Shown here piece by piece: positions 1-7,824 of a stretch of DNA of 26,785 nt; position 1 is the first letter of the stretch; each line of letters opens with the position of its first letter. The notes beneath the pieces are model-generated. The model saw only the letters and a list, made by a program, of their open reading frames with translations, was not told where the DNA came from and did no database searches. The DNA is from Christensenella sp. UBA6345 (GTDB taxonomy: Bacteria; Bacillota; Clostridia; Christensenellales; UBA1242): assembly GCA_002437945.1 (NCBI GenBank), contig DJSB01000027.1, forward strand, positions 25,368-52,152, given 5' to 3'. Position numbers and translations under genes: made by a program.

Positions 1-630
1 GTGTGGGACGGATATCTTGAAAAAATAGAAGAAAGTTGGATTAATTGTGGTGTCACAGACGATGATATAGTTTTAATTGCTGGCGATTTAAGTTGGGCTA
101 TGAAACTTGATGAAGCAATTGCTGATTTAGAATATATATCTCATATGGGGAAAGGTAAAAAGATAATTATTAGGGGCAACCATGATTATTGGTGGAGTGG
201 TATCTCTTCTTTGCGTAATGTTTTACCTAGTGATATGTATGCTTTACAGAATGATGCTGTAAAAATAGGAGATATAATAATATGCGGTACAAGGGGCTGG
301 ACAGTTCCAGAAACAACACACAAAACCCCAGATGATGAAAAGATATATAATAGGGAAGCGATTAGACTTGAATTAAGTTTGCAAGCAGCAAAAAAACTTC
401 AAACCAATAATGAAACTATTATTTGTATGATGCATTATCCACCATTTAATAGTAAATTGGAAGATAATAAATATACACAATTGCTTGAGAAATACGAAAT
501 TCCAATTGTGGTATATGGGCATTTACATTCATATGACAAAAAGCAAAAATTGGTTGTTAATAAAAATGGTATAAAATATTACCTTACAAGTTGTGATTTG
601 GTTAATAATCAATTAATTAAAATATTGTAA
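1..630 (+). CDS. Metallophosphoesterase, 5' end cut by the window edge
   Basis: This is a calcineurin-like metallophosphoesterase. It keeps the GDxxW metal-binding block (AGDLSWAM, about residues 27-34), the GNHD block (RGNHDYWW, about 58-65) and a C-terminal GHLHS block (about 173-177). The usual first block of the family, a DxH motif in an SDLHL context, is missing. The protein begins directly at the part that normally follows it. The GTG at base 1 is therefore probably an internal valine codon and the true start lies upstream of the window. The expected reaction is metal-dependent hydrolysis of a phosphoester, with a cytosolic enzyme since no signal peptide or membrane segment is visible. 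The substrate cannot be told from sequence. No clear terminator follows; the 166 nt to the tRNA are AT-rich. Confidence 0.85.
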   Translation: MWDGYLEKIEESWINCGVTDDDIVLIAGDLSWAMKLDEAIADLEYISHMGKGKKIIIRGNHDYWWSGISSLRNVLPSDMYALQNDAVKIGDIIICGTRGWTVPETTHKTPDDEKIYNREAIRLELSLQAAKKLQTNNETIICMMHYPPFNSKLEDNKYTQLLEKYEIPIVVYGHLHSYDKKQKLVVNKNGIKYYLTSCDLVNNQLIKIL

Positions 631-772
631 TATATATAGTAAAGGTATACTAAAACAATAATTTTAATACTTAAGCATATTTTAATTAAATATTCAATAA
701 TTTATTGTAATAGGTATTGTTTTAATAGTATGTAAGACTAATACTTAAAACAATGATTATGGTTATAATAAA

Positions 773-791
773 AAGGCACTATATGTGCCTT
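773..791 (+). other. Perfect 7-bp hairpin just upstream of tRNA-Thr
   Basis: AAGGCAC (773-779) and GTGCCTT (785-791) pair perfectly around the loop TATAT, ending 5 nt before the tRNA. No T-run follows, so it is not a standard terminator. A TATAAT at 764-769 could be the -10 of the tRNA gene (no good -35 is visible), in which case transcription would begin inside the hairpin. It could instead be a processing or leader structure. The structure is certain; its role is not known. Confidence 0.5.
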
Positions 792-796
792 AATAT

Positions 797-872
797 GCTG
801 ATGTGGCTCAGTTGGTAGAGCAATGCATTCGTAATGCGTAGGTCGTGGGTTCGAGTCCCACCATCAGCTCCA
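797..872 (+). tRNA. tRNA-Thr (anticodon CGU)
   Basis: A full 76-nt cloverleaf can be drawn: a 7-bp acceptor stem (GCTGATG/CATCAGC), a 4-bp D stem (GCTC/GAGC), a 5-bp anticodon stem (ATGCA/TGCGT with one T-G pair), anticodon loop TTCGTAA, and T arm GTGGG/CCCAC with loop TTCGAGT. The anticodon CGU reads the threonine codon ACG. The discriminator base is T, as in several Gram-positive tRNA-Thr genes. The terminal CCA (870-872) is encoded. Confidence 0.96.
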
Positions 873-962
873 ATTAAAATAATAGGCTCCAAGTGTTGTT
901 ATATAAAACATGTATTAATTATAATAAATATACACAAATATCATTGTTTTAAGGAGATACAA

Positions 963-1514
963 ATGTTTAAATTATTTGATGAATTAAATAATTATAGACC
1001 TTATGATAACAAAGAACATGAAGATGTAATAAAAACATTATCATTTTTAAAAAACAACACAAATTGTTATGATAGATCAAATTTGGATGGACATATAACT
1101 GCTGGAGCCTTTGTTTGTGATAAACAAGGGAATATTCTACTTAATCACCATAAGAAATCTGGAATGTGGTTTCAGTTCGGTGGTCATAGTGATGGCGAAG
1201 AAGATAGTCTAAATGTTGCGAAAAGAGAAATTATGGAAGAAGCAGGAATTACTGATTTTGTATTAGGAACAAATTCCATTTATGATGTTGCAGTCATGAA
1301 AATTCCATACAGCACAAAGAAAAATGAACCTGAACATTGGCACTACGATGTTAATTTTTTGTTTATTGTTGATAATCATAATTATGAAATTTCTAACGAA
1401 TCTATGGAAATTAAATGGGTTACTATTAACGAAGCATTAGATTTAGTAGACAAAAATGATTATGGTATGATTAGAATGATAAATAAGTATAAAAATTATT
1501 TAAAAATATTATAG
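963..1514 (+). CDS. Nudix hydrolase
   Basis: This is a 183-aa Nudix-fold pyrophosphohydrolase. The Nudix box is complete: G74, E80, R88-E89, E92-E93, G95 and I96 fit the GX5EX7REUXEEXGU spacing exactly, so divalent-metal-dependent cleavage of a nucleoside diphosphate linked to another moiety is expected. The substrate is not predictable. The chosen ATG has an AAGGAG site at 951-956, 6 nt upstream. The frame stays open further upstream only because it runs into the tRNA gene, so an earlier start is rejected. No membrane segment or signal peptide is visible. No terminator is seen directly after the gene; the next feature is a decayed transporter tail. It is unrelated in detail to the second Nudix gene at 6058, whose box is imperfect. 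Confidence 0.88.
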   Translation: MFKLFDELNNYRPYDNKEHEDVIKTLSFLKNNTNCYDRSNLDGHITAGAFVCDKQGNILLNHHKKSGMWFQFGGHSDGEEDSLNVAKREIMEEAGITDFVLGTNSIYDVAVMKIPYSTKKNEPEHWHYDVNFLFIVDNHNYEISNESMEIKWVTINEALDLVDKNDYGMIRMINKYKNYLKIL

Positions 1515-1626
1515 TTTGTTGTGATAAATATTTAAAAATATTTCGTTATTTGTGATATTTCATTTAACTATGTTTTTTCACTAAAATTTATGCTTTAAAA
1601 ATATTGATAGTTGATCAATGCATTAA

Positions 1627-1761
1627 TTAAGTGTGGGTGGAAAAGTGCCAATTTTGTTGGGCGTTAATGGTATTTGGTTATCTGTTGTAGTAGCCGAATG
1701 TTTAGCATTGATAGTTAGTATAGTTTGCCTAATCGCAAAAAAGAAAAAATATCAATATTAA
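1627..1761 (+). pseudogene. Remnant: C-terminal tail of a MATE-family efflux transporter
   Basis: A short frame following the stop at 1624-1626 reads PILLGVNGIWLSVVVAE followed by a hydrophobic helix and a basic KKKKYQY end. This is the typical end of MATE multidrug/Na+ antiporters: the GxxGIWL(S/A) segment, then an AE motif, the last membrane helix and a lysine-rich tail. About 40 codons are left of a family that normally has about 450. No ribosome binding site precedes it, and nothing recognisable as the rest of a MATE gene lies in 1515-1626. I read it as a relic left after deletion of most of the gene. A chance short membrane peptide is the alternative. Confidence 0.6.
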
Positions 1762-1789
1762 AATTTATGTATTACGAATATGTAAAACA

Positions 1790-1822
1790 AAAAAATTGAA
1801 AGAATTTTCTTTCAGTTTTTTT
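1790..1822 (+). terminator. Rho-independent terminator after the MATE remnant
   Basis: TGAAAG (1797-1802) pairs with CTTTCA (1809-1814), and the stem is extended by the flanking A-run and T-run. Seven T residues follow. It would be the natural terminator of the lost MATE gene, and could also work on the opposite strand. Confidence 0.7.
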
Positions 1823-1835
1823 AATCAATAATTAA

Positions 1836-1865
1836 TTTTCAAATTAAATGTTGATGTGGTATAAT
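1836..1865 (+). promoter_or_regulatory. Sigma-A-type promoter for the glycosylase gene
   Basis: A perfect TATAAT (1860-1865) is preceded by TGG (extended -10) and, 18 bp upstream, by TTTTCA (1836-1841, 4 of 6 matches to TTGACA). Transcription would start near 1872, giving a leader of about 18 nt. Confidence 0.6.
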
Positions 1866-1889
1866 TATTGTAATGTATAAGGGGTAAAT

Positions 1890-2525
1890 ATGAAAAAACA
1901 AATTGTTAATCCAGTATTAAGACAACCTATGCTTAATGGTATTATGCCTGTGTGGGATAGTAACAGCCAAATATTGATGTTGGGTTCAATAACTGCTACA
2001 GATGGTATGAAAAAAGGCTTTTATTATGCGAGTCAACGCAATCAGTTTTGGCAGTTATTGGATTGTGTTTTGGGTACAACTTGTTTTTCAGATTTAAAAG
2101 ACCAATTAAAAAACAACTATGATAATTATAAGAATGGTTTGATTGATTTTGATACTTTTGAAGATAATAAAAACAAAATTAAAGAAACAATGGCTTTTGA
2201 ATTAACAAAAAGACAAATTGCTATTTGTGATGTGTTTTTGCAATGTTATTTTAACAACAATAGTTCGCTTGATAATGATATTATTCTTAATGACCCATTG
2301 TATCCAGCAATGTTTAATAAAGAAACAATAAAAAATATTATTGATAATTCTAATATAAAATATGTCGTTGTTAATAGCCGATTTGTGCAAAAACAATTTG
2401 AAAAAATGCACATAACTGGTGACTTTGAAGTTAAATATGTTGTTAGTCCATCGCCAAGAAAAGGGAGTATTGATAGTAAATTATCTAGTTGGCAATCAGT
2501 ATTCAACGAATTGAAAAATAAATAA
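1890..2525 (+). CDS. Uracil-DNA glycosylase superfamily, DNA-deoxyinosine glycosylase-like
   Basis: The 211-aa protein has the layout of the small UDG-fold enzymes annotated as DNA-deoxyinosine (hypoxanthine) glycosylase: ILMLGS at about 28-33, then GFYYASQRNQFW (43-54) with the Asn and Phe-Trp of the base-binding region, and a late VVSPSP (about 184-189) equivalent to the DNA-intercalating loop. Family knowledge suggests it excises deaminated bases from DNA to begin base-excision repair. The middle (about 70-150) is unusually long and rich in Lys/Asn, and I recognise nothing there. ATG at 1890 has AAGGGG at 1879-1884. The gene appears monocistronic, with its own promoter and a terminator at 2656. 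Exact substrate specificity (U, hypoxanthine or other) is inference. Confidence 0.75.
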   Translation: MKKQIVNPVLRQPMLNGIMPVWDSNSQILMLGSITATDGMKKGFYYASQRNQFWQLLDCVLGTTCFSDLKDQLKNNYDNYKNGLIDFDTFEDNKNKIKETMAFELTKRQIAICDVFLQCYFNNNSSLDNDIILNDPLYPAMFNKETIKNIIDNSNIKYVVVNSRFVQKQFEKMHITGDFEVKYVVSPSPRKGSIDSKLSSWQSVFNELKNK

Positions 2526-2655
2526 TTCTTAATAATAAATTTTATTAATGTGATTGATGTCTGTTAATTAATAGGTTATAGTGCTTTTAATAATAATTTA
2601 AGATACGAATTAATCGTAAAAGATATTATTAAATATGTTTTATAGAATAGTTAAT

Positions 2656-2686
2656 AAAAAGATGTTTTTAATAAACATCTTTTTTT
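2656..2686 (+). terminator. Rho-independent terminator
   Basis: AAAAAGATGTTT (2656-2667) pairs perfectly with AAACATCTTTTT (2673-2684) around TTAAT, followed by more T residues. It separates the glycosylase gene from the pfl operon and is symmetric enough to act in both directions. Confidence 0.88.
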
Positions 2687-2729
2687 ACTATTTTATATTT
2701 ATATATGAGCATCTGCACAAACAAAATAT

Positions 2730-2758
2730 TTGACAATTTTCGTGCAATTAGATAATAT
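2730..2758 (+). promoter_or_regulatory. Promoter of the pflB-pflA operon
   Basis: A perfect TTGACA (2730-2735) lies 17 bp before TAATAT (2753-2758). Transcription would start near 2765, leaving an AT-rich leader of about 125 nt before pflB. I see no clear Rex-type or CRP-type palindrome over it. A weaker pair (TTGAAT 2813-2818, GTTAAT 2836-2841) is closer to the gene. Confidence 0.5.
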
Positions 2759-2889
2759 TACTCTGTTGGCAAAATTGTATATTTAATTAATGAAAAGTAC
2801 ATAATTTTTTAATTGAATAAATTTAATTTACCAATGTTAATGTAATGAGAGTTTTTGCTTATATGCAAATGACTATAAAGGAGAACAAT

Positions 2890-5142
2890 ATGATAGATTA
2901 CGAATCTTGGCAAGGATTTAATGGTAATATGTGGAAAAGGGAAATCAATGTAAGAGATTTTATCCAAAACAACTACACACCATACAATGGGGACTCCCAA
3001 TTTTTGGCTGGACCAACTGACGCAACCAAAAAACTTTGGGGTAAACTAACAGTTTTGCAAAAGAAAGAGAGAGAAAATGGTGGTGTGTTGGAATGTGAAA
3101 CAGAAGTTGTTTCTGGTTTAACTGCATATGGCGCTGGATATATTGATGAAAAACTTAAAGATTTAGAAAAAGTGGTAGGTTTACAAACAGACAAACCATT
3201 AAAAAGAGCATTTATGCCTTATGGTGGTATTCGTATGGCGGAAGAAGCATGTACAACTTATGGCTTTACTCCTAATCCAAAATTCCATAAGATATTTAAC
3301 GAATATTGCAAAACACATAACCAAGGTGTTTTTGATGCTTACACTTCAGAAATGAAAAAGGCAAGACATTCACACATTATTACTGGTCTACCAGATACAT
3401 ATGGTAGGGGACGTATTGTGGGCGACTATAGAAGAATTGCTTTATATGGTATAGATGCCTTAATTGAAGACAAACAAAATGATTTTGTTAATTGTGGCGA
3501 TGGTATAATGACAGATGATGTTATTAGACTTCGAGAAGAAATTACAATGCAAATAAAAGCATTAAAAGGTATAAAAGAGATGGCTGCTATTTATGGCTAC
3601 GACATATCTATGCCAGCCAAAAATGCTAAAGAAGCAGTACAATGGTTATATTTTGGATATTTGGCTGCAATTAAAACACAAAATGGCGCAGCAATGAGTG
3701 TCGGCAGAATATCAACTTTCCTAGATATTTATATTAATAGGGATTTAAACAACGGAACTATTACTGAAAGTGAAGCACAAGAACTTATTGACCACCTAGT
3801 TATGAAATTTAGAATGGTTAAGTTTGCTCGTATTCCTTCATACAATCAGTTGTTTAGTGGAGACCCAGTCTGGGCTACACTAGAAGTTGCAGGTACAGGT
3901 CTTGATGGTAGATCTATGGTTACAAAAACAGATTATAGATTTTTGCATACACTTGAAAATATGGGACCTTCACCAGAACCAAATTTGACTGTATTGTATT
4001 CTTCAAAATTGCCTGAAAACTTTAAAAAATATGCTGCAAAAATATCTATTGATACAAGTTCAATACAATATGAAAATGATGATATTATGAAACCTTTCTG
4101 GGGCGATGATTATTCAATTTGTTGTTGTGTGTCTGCTACACAAACTGGTAAAGAAATGCAATTTTTTGGTGCGAGAGCCAATTTGGCAAAATGTTTGTTG
4201 TATGCAATTAATGGTGGTGTAGACGAAAAATCTAAAGAGCAAGTAGGACCAAAATACACTCCAATTACAACTGAATACTTGGATTATGATGAAGTTATGA
4301 CTAAATATGACGCAATGCTTGAATGGCTTGCTGGATTGTATGTTAATACACTTAATGTAATCCATTATATGCATGATAAATATTTTTACGAAGCAGCAGA
4401 AATGGCGCTTATTGATACCAATGTAAGAAGAACATTTGCTACAGGTATTGCAGGATTTTCACATGTAGTAGATAGTTTAAGTGCTATAAAGTATGCAAAA
4501 GTTAAAGTTGTAAGAGATAATGATGGATTGGCTACAGACTATATCGTAGAAGGAGATTTCCCTAGATATGGTAATGATGATAATAGGGCTGATGATATTG
4601 CTTGTGAATTACTTAAAACATTTATGGGCAAAATTAAACATTATCACACATATCGTAATAGTGAACCAACAACTTCTATACTAACAATTACTTCAAATGT
4701 TGTTTATGGTAAAGCAACAGGAAGTATGCCAGACGGAAGAAAAGATGGTACTCCATTATCTCCAGGTGCTAACCCAAGTTATGGCGCAGAACAAAATGGT
4801 TTGATTGCATCTTTAAATTCTGTAGCAAAAATCCCTTATGAATGGGCATTAGATGGTATTTCTAATACTCAAACCATCAATCCACAAGCCTTGGGACATA
4901 ATGAAGATGAAAGAGTAAACAATTTGGTTCAAGTTATGGACGGATATTTTGATCAAGGGGCACATCACTTGAATGTCAATGTTTTTGGTGTTGAAAAATT
5001 GATTGATTGTATGAATCACCCAGAAAAAGAAGAATATGCCAACTTTACAATAAGAGTATCGGGATATGCAGTTAAATTTGTTGATTTAACTAGAGAACAA
5101 CAAGAAGACGTTATTGCTAGGACTTGTCATGATAGATTGTAA
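2890..5142 (+). CDS. pflB: Formate C-acetyltransferase (pyruvate formate-lyase)
   Basis: This 750-aa glycyl-radical enzyme converts pyruvate and CoA into acetyl-CoA and formate during anaerobic growth. The active-site cysteine pair is visible as C412-C413 in SICCCVSATQTGKEMQFFGAR; a third cysteine (411) precedes it. The glycyl-radical loop RVSGYAVKF carries Gly725, 26 residues from the C-terminus, the same distance as in E. coli PflB. Length is close to the usual ~750-760. The ATG at 2890 has AAAGGAG at 2877-2883, 6 nt away; an in-frame ATG at 2845 would add 15 residues but has no such site and is rejected. The reading frame of pflA begins before this gene's stop (14-nt overlap), so substrate and activase are translationally linked. 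Confidence 0.97.
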   Translation: MIDYESWQGFNGNMWKREINVRDFIQNNYTPYNGDSQFLAGPTDATKKLWGKLTVLQKKERENGGVLECETEVVSGLTAYGAGYIDEKLKDLEKVVGLQTDKPLKRAFMPYGGIRMAEEACTTYGFTPNPKFHKIFNEYCKTHNQGVFDAYTSEMKKARHSHIITGLPDTYGRGRIVGDYRRIALYGIDALIEDKQNDFVNCGDGIMTDDVIRLREEITMQIKALKGIKEMAAIYGYDISMPAKNAKEAVQWLYFGYLAAIKTQNGAAMSVGRISTFLDIYINRDLNNGTITESEAQELIDHLVMKFRMVKFARIPSYNQLFSGDPVWATLEVAGTGLDGRSMVTKTDYRFLHTLENMGPSPEPNLTVLYSSKLPENFKKYAAKISIDTSSIQYENDDIMKPFWGDDYSICCCVSATQTGKEMQFFGARANLAKCLLYAINGGVDEKSKEQVGPKYTPITTEYLDYDEVMTKYDAMLEWLAGLYVNTLNVIHYMHDKYFYEAAEMALIDTNVRRTFATGIAGFSHVVDSLSAIKYAKVKVVRDNDGLATDYIVEGDFPRYGNDDNRADDIACELLKTFMGKIKHYHTYRNSEPTTSILTITSNVVYGKATGSMPDGRKDGTPLSPGANPSYGAEQNGLIASLNSVAKIPYEWALDGISNTQTINPQALGHNEDERVNNLVQVMDGYFDQGAHHLNVNVFGVEKLIDCMNHPEKEEYANFTIRVSGYAVKFVDLTREQQEDVIARTCHDRL

Positions 5143-5887
5143 AGCGATTGTTAATAAAATAGAAACTTTTGGGCTAGTAGATGGTCCGGGAGTAAGAGTC
5201 GTAGTATTCCTACAGGGTTGCAATATGAGATGTAAATATTGCCACAATCCGGAAACATGGGCGTTAAAGAGTAAAGATTGTAAGGAATATACTCCACAAG
5301 AACTAGTTGATTTTTGTTATAGATATCACACATATTGGGGTAAAAATATGTTCAATGGTGGTGTTACTTTTAGTGGTGGCGAACCATTATTGCAGTTGGA
5401 CTTTTTAATCGAATTTGCAAAATTAGCAAAACAAAAAAATATAAATATAGCAATAGATACATGTGGGCAACCATTTATTAATGATAAACAATATTTGGAG
5501 AGATTTGATACTTTAGCATTATTAGTAGATTTGTTTATTGTAGATATAAAATGTTATGATAATGATTTGCATAAAGAAATAACTGGACATACCAATACCA
5601 ATATATTTGATATGTTAAAACATTTGAATACATTAAATAAAGATGTTTGGATAAGGCATGTGCTTGTACCTAGTCTTACAGATAGTAAAGAAGATTTACT
5701 TAACACAAAACAATTTTTAAATACCTTAAACAATATTAGAAAAGTAGAAGTTTTACCATATCATGATTTTGCTATATTCAAATATAAAAATTTAGGTATT
5801 AAATACCCACTAGAAGGGTATAGAGTGCCAACAGATATTGAAGTAAAAACAGCAGAAAATATACTAGAAGTAGAAAAATATAAGTAA
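5129..5887 (+). CDS. pflA: Pyruvate formate-lyase activating enzyme (radical SAM)
   Basis: The 252-aa protein has the radical-SAM CxxxCxxC motif at Cys31, Cys35 and Cys38 (GCNMRCKYCHN), which binds the 4Fe-4S cluster that cleaves S-adenosylmethionine. The GGVTFSGGEPLLQ stretch (about 74-86) is the SAM-binding GGE block. It installs the glycyl radical on PflB, the adjacent gene product. ATG at 5129 lies inside the end of pflB with AGGA at 5119-5122 as a modest ribosome binding site. A TTG at 5114 in the same frame is a weaker choice. The operon ends at a strong terminator at 5891. Confidence 0.95.
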   Translation: MIDCKAIVNKIETFGLVDGPGVRVVVFLQGCNMRCKYCHNPETWALKSKDCKEYTPQELVDFCYRYHTYWGKNMFNGGVTFSGGEPLLQLDFLIEFAKLAKQKNINIAIDTCGQPFINDKQYLERFDTLALLVDLFIVDIKCYDNDLHKEITGHTNTNIFDMLKHLNTLNKDVWIRHVLVPSLTDSKEDLLNTKQFLNTLNNIRKVEVLPYHDFAIFKYKNLGIKYPLEGYRVPTDIEVKTAENILEVEKYK

Positions 5888-5890
5888 AAT

Positions 5891-5925
5891 AAAAAAGATT
5901 TAAGTAGTGTGCTTAAATCTTTTTT
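5891..5925 (+). terminator. Rho-independent terminator of the pfl operon
   Basis: AAAAAAGATTTAAG (5891-5904) pairs perfectly with CTTAAATCTTTTTT (5912-5925) around the loop TAGTGTG, with the T-run as the 3' arm. Confidence 0.92.
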
Positions 5926-5990
5926 ATTGTTATACAATAGATATATTGTTGATTCGACGTCAGTTTATATCAAATGATACTTTGTATCGC

Positions 5991-6020
5991 TTGCATAAAC
6001 TTCCTTGAATATTGTATTAT
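5991..6020 (+). promoter_or_regulatory. Promoter of the divergent Nudix gene
   Basis: TTGCAT (5991-5996) and TATTAT (6015-6020) are 18 bp apart. The start of transcription would be near 6027, with a leader of about 30 nt containing AAAGGGGG. Confidence 0.55.
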
Positions 6021-6057
6021 ATAAATACGATTTTTAACTTAAACAAAGGGGGATTAT

Positions 6058-6564
6058 ATGTTATCAATTGAATGGTTTGATGGAGAAGTGCCAAGTGGAC
6101 TACCTGTAAGACAGGTGTATGGAGTTATTTTTACTGAAGATGGACGTATGCTATTGAAGGTTGATTTAAAACCTAATGGTAAGAAAGTTTATTCGTTGGC
6201 TGGTGGTACTCCAGAAGATTATGACACTGATCGAATTGCTACATTGGTTAGGGAGTTAAAGGAAGAAGTTAATACTTCTATTAAATCTAATGTTGAATTG
6301 GTAGGTTACCAATTAATTACTGGTGATAATGATAGACCACCATATGCACAGGTAAGAATGACTGCTATGATAGATACTATAGGTGAAGTATTACCTGACC
6401 CAGATAATGGCGAAACCTATGAAAGGTTGTTAACTACACCATCACGTGCTATTGAACTATTAAAATGGGGAGATGTAGGTGAACGTTTGATTAATCGTGC
6501 TGTAGAAATTGCAAAGGAAAAGTTTAATTTACAACTTAAATCTACAGTTGAAGAGAACGTTTAG
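6058..6564 (+). CDS. Divergent Nudix-fold protein
   Basis: The 168-aa protein has a Nudix-like core. REL-KEE (Arg65-Glu66, Glu69-Glu70) supplies the metal-binding helix, and LAGGTPED (48-55) is the preceding glycine loop. The box is not canonical: the distance from the last Gly of the loop to the Arg-Glu pair is one residue longer than in GX5EX7RE, no Glu stands at the usual loop position, and Asn72 replaces the conserved Gly after EEx. It may still be catalytic, or may be a ligand-sensing Nudix domain. ATG at 6058 has AAAGGGGG at 6045-6052. It has its own promoter, and no strong terminator separates it from the CHAT-like pair, so co-transcription is possible. No transmembrane segment is seen. 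Confidence 0.75.
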   Translation: MLSIEWFDGEVPSGLPVRQVYGVIFTEDGRMLLKVDLKPNGKKVYSLAGGTPEDYDTDRIATLVRELKEEVNTSIKSNVELVGYQLITGDNDRPPYAQVRMTAMIDTIGEVLPDPDNGETYERLLTTPSRAIELLKWGDVGERLINRAVEIAKEKFNLQLKSTVEENV

Positions 6565-6625
6565 TAGGGCATAATTATTTGTTGGGTATTTAAAATAAAA
6601 CAATAAAAATAGCAAATATTGATTA

Positions 6626-6652
6626 GACCCCATGGGATTATCCCTTGGGGTT
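6626..6652 (+). other. GC-rich hairpin between the Nudix gene and the CHAT-like pair
   Basis: CCCC (6628-6631) pairs with GGGG (6647-6650) and GGGA (6634-6637) with TCCC (6641-6644), with an A-T pair and one T-T mismatch between them and loop TTA. It is far more GC-rich than its surroundings. Only scattered T residues follow, so it would be a poor terminator. An RNA-processing or transcript-stability element is possible. The structure is direct observation; function is unknown. Confidence 0.5.
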
Positions 6653-6694
6653 AAGTTATTTAAAAGTAATTAAAAATATTAAAGCAGGAAAAAT

Positions 6695-7252
6695 ATGAAA
6701 AAAGTAATGTATATATCTTTTAGTAGAAAAAGAGATATTATTAATACTAATTATCTAGAACAAGTGGCGTCTGACTGTGGAGTATATTTTGTTTATAAAT
6801 ATATAGGTTTTCCTAGACAAATAAAACCATTGTTAACTAGTGAAGAAATTAATAATTGTGACTATATAATTTTTGATACAGATATTAATAATGATGTTTT
6901 TGACGTGTCTTACAATTATCGTGATTTTCTTTTTGAAAAAGATGAACCAAGGAGAGTGGTTCTTAAAGATATTAAACAATATATCGACTATCCAAAAAGT
7001 ATAATAATATGTGATTGTTCTAATTCATTTACTCAACCTATGATAGATGTATTTACTAATAGTCGGGGATATGTGGCAATGAATGAAAAAATATCATGTA
7101 CTGATAATTCTATATTTTTTATTAAATTGTTTGAAGAATTATTTATTAACAATTTAGATATAGAAACTGCGTTAAAAAAAGTTAATATTGATTTACCAGT
7201 TTCAAGTAGTTATAAATATATTAAAGGAAAGTATTACAATGAAAATCAATAG
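6695..7252 (+). CDS. CHAT/caspase-like paralogue with the catalytic dyad replaced
   Basis: This 185-aa protein is not assignable on its own, but it aligns with the next gene product along most of its length. CDYIIFDTDINNDVF (55-69) matches ADVIIIDGHGDNGEF (53-67 of the neighbour). SIIICDCSNSF (102-112) matches SIIISCACDTG (91-101). The end (about 126-166) also lines up, including a shared hydrophobic helix and a final AL/SL block. At the position of the neighbour's His61 it has Asp63, and at Cys98 it has Ser109; the Gly residues around both are lost too. It is therefore probably a non-catalytic partner or regulator. The ATG follows an AGCAGGAAAA stretch at about 6683-6692. Its last 14 nt overlap the next gene. 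No signal peptide or membrane helix is seen. The fold assignment is inference through the neighbour. Confidence 0.65.
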   Translation: MKKVMYISFSRKRDIINTNYLEQVASDCGVYFVYKYIGFPRQIKPLLTSEEINNCDYIIFDTDINNDVFDVSYNYRDFLFEKDEPRRVVLKDIKQYIDYPKSIIICDCSNSFTQPMIDVFTNSRGYVAMNEKISCTDNSIFFIKLFEELFINNLDIETALKKVNIDLPVSSSYKYIKGKYYNENQ

Positions 7253-7745
7253 TATTTTATTAATTTGTTTACCTAATGGTGGTGGACTACATAGAAAGCA
7301 TGCTATTAGTCAAATGACTAATTGTCCAGTAGGATATTGCATGGCACGCAATAAAGAAGAAATATTAGATGTATTTAGTGATGATACTTTGACTGCTGAT
7401 GTTATTATCATTGACGGACACGGTGATAATGGCGAATTTGTTGCTTCATACGATTGGGAAGAAATGATTAGTCAGTCGGAAATTAAAGAGCATTTTACCA
7501 AGAAAAATTCGATAATAATTTCTTGTGCTTGTGATACTGGCGTAAAGGAATTGGCAGATATATTTGTGGCTAATAATATATGTTATATCGCTCCTGATAA
7601 AGAAGTTGAATGGACTGGTGATAGTGCATTTGTTACTAGATTTATTTATGAGTTGTGTACTAAAGGAAATGATATAACAACTAGCCTTAATAATGCCAAT
7701 AGTATTGATAACGAAACGTCTTGTTATAAATTATTTACAAAATAA
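7239..7745 (+). CDS. Small CHAT/caspase-like protein with His-Cys dyad
   Basis: This 168-aa protein has the signature order of CHAT/caspase-fold cysteine peptidases: a hydrophobic strand ending in DGHG (His61), then about 37 residues on a second strand ending in SCACDTG (Cys98), close to the (S)ACxTG seen in CHAT domains. An IAPDKEVEWTGDSAF segment (117-131) follows, like the CHAT loop with W and the S/F helix, then a last helix and a repetitive Asn-rich tail. It is far shorter than typical CHAT proteins and carries no other domain. ATG at 7239 sits within the preceding gene (14-nt overlap) with AAAGGAA at 7223-7229; an in-frame ATG at 7188 would lie deep in that gene and is rejected. The predicted activity is proteolysis, by motif only. 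No known family of this size was recognised. Confidence 0.65.
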   Translation: MKINSILLICLPNGGGLHRKHAISQMTNCPVGYCMARNKEEILDVFSDDTLTADVIIIDGHGDNGEFVASYDWEEMISQSEIKEHFTKKNSIIISCACDTGVKELADIFVANNICYIAPDKEVEWTGDSAFVTRFIYELCTKGNDITTSLNNANSIDNETSCYKLFTK

Positions 7746-7824
7746 TAATATATTTATAATTTACATTTAATGTTATAAATCTTACTGTTTTTGACATAAA
7801 CATAGTATTTATTGTTAAAAAGTA

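Noticed and set aside
834..962. Upstream extension of the Nudix frame
   Set aside because: It runs through the tRNA gene; a strong ribosome binding site supports the ATG at 963.
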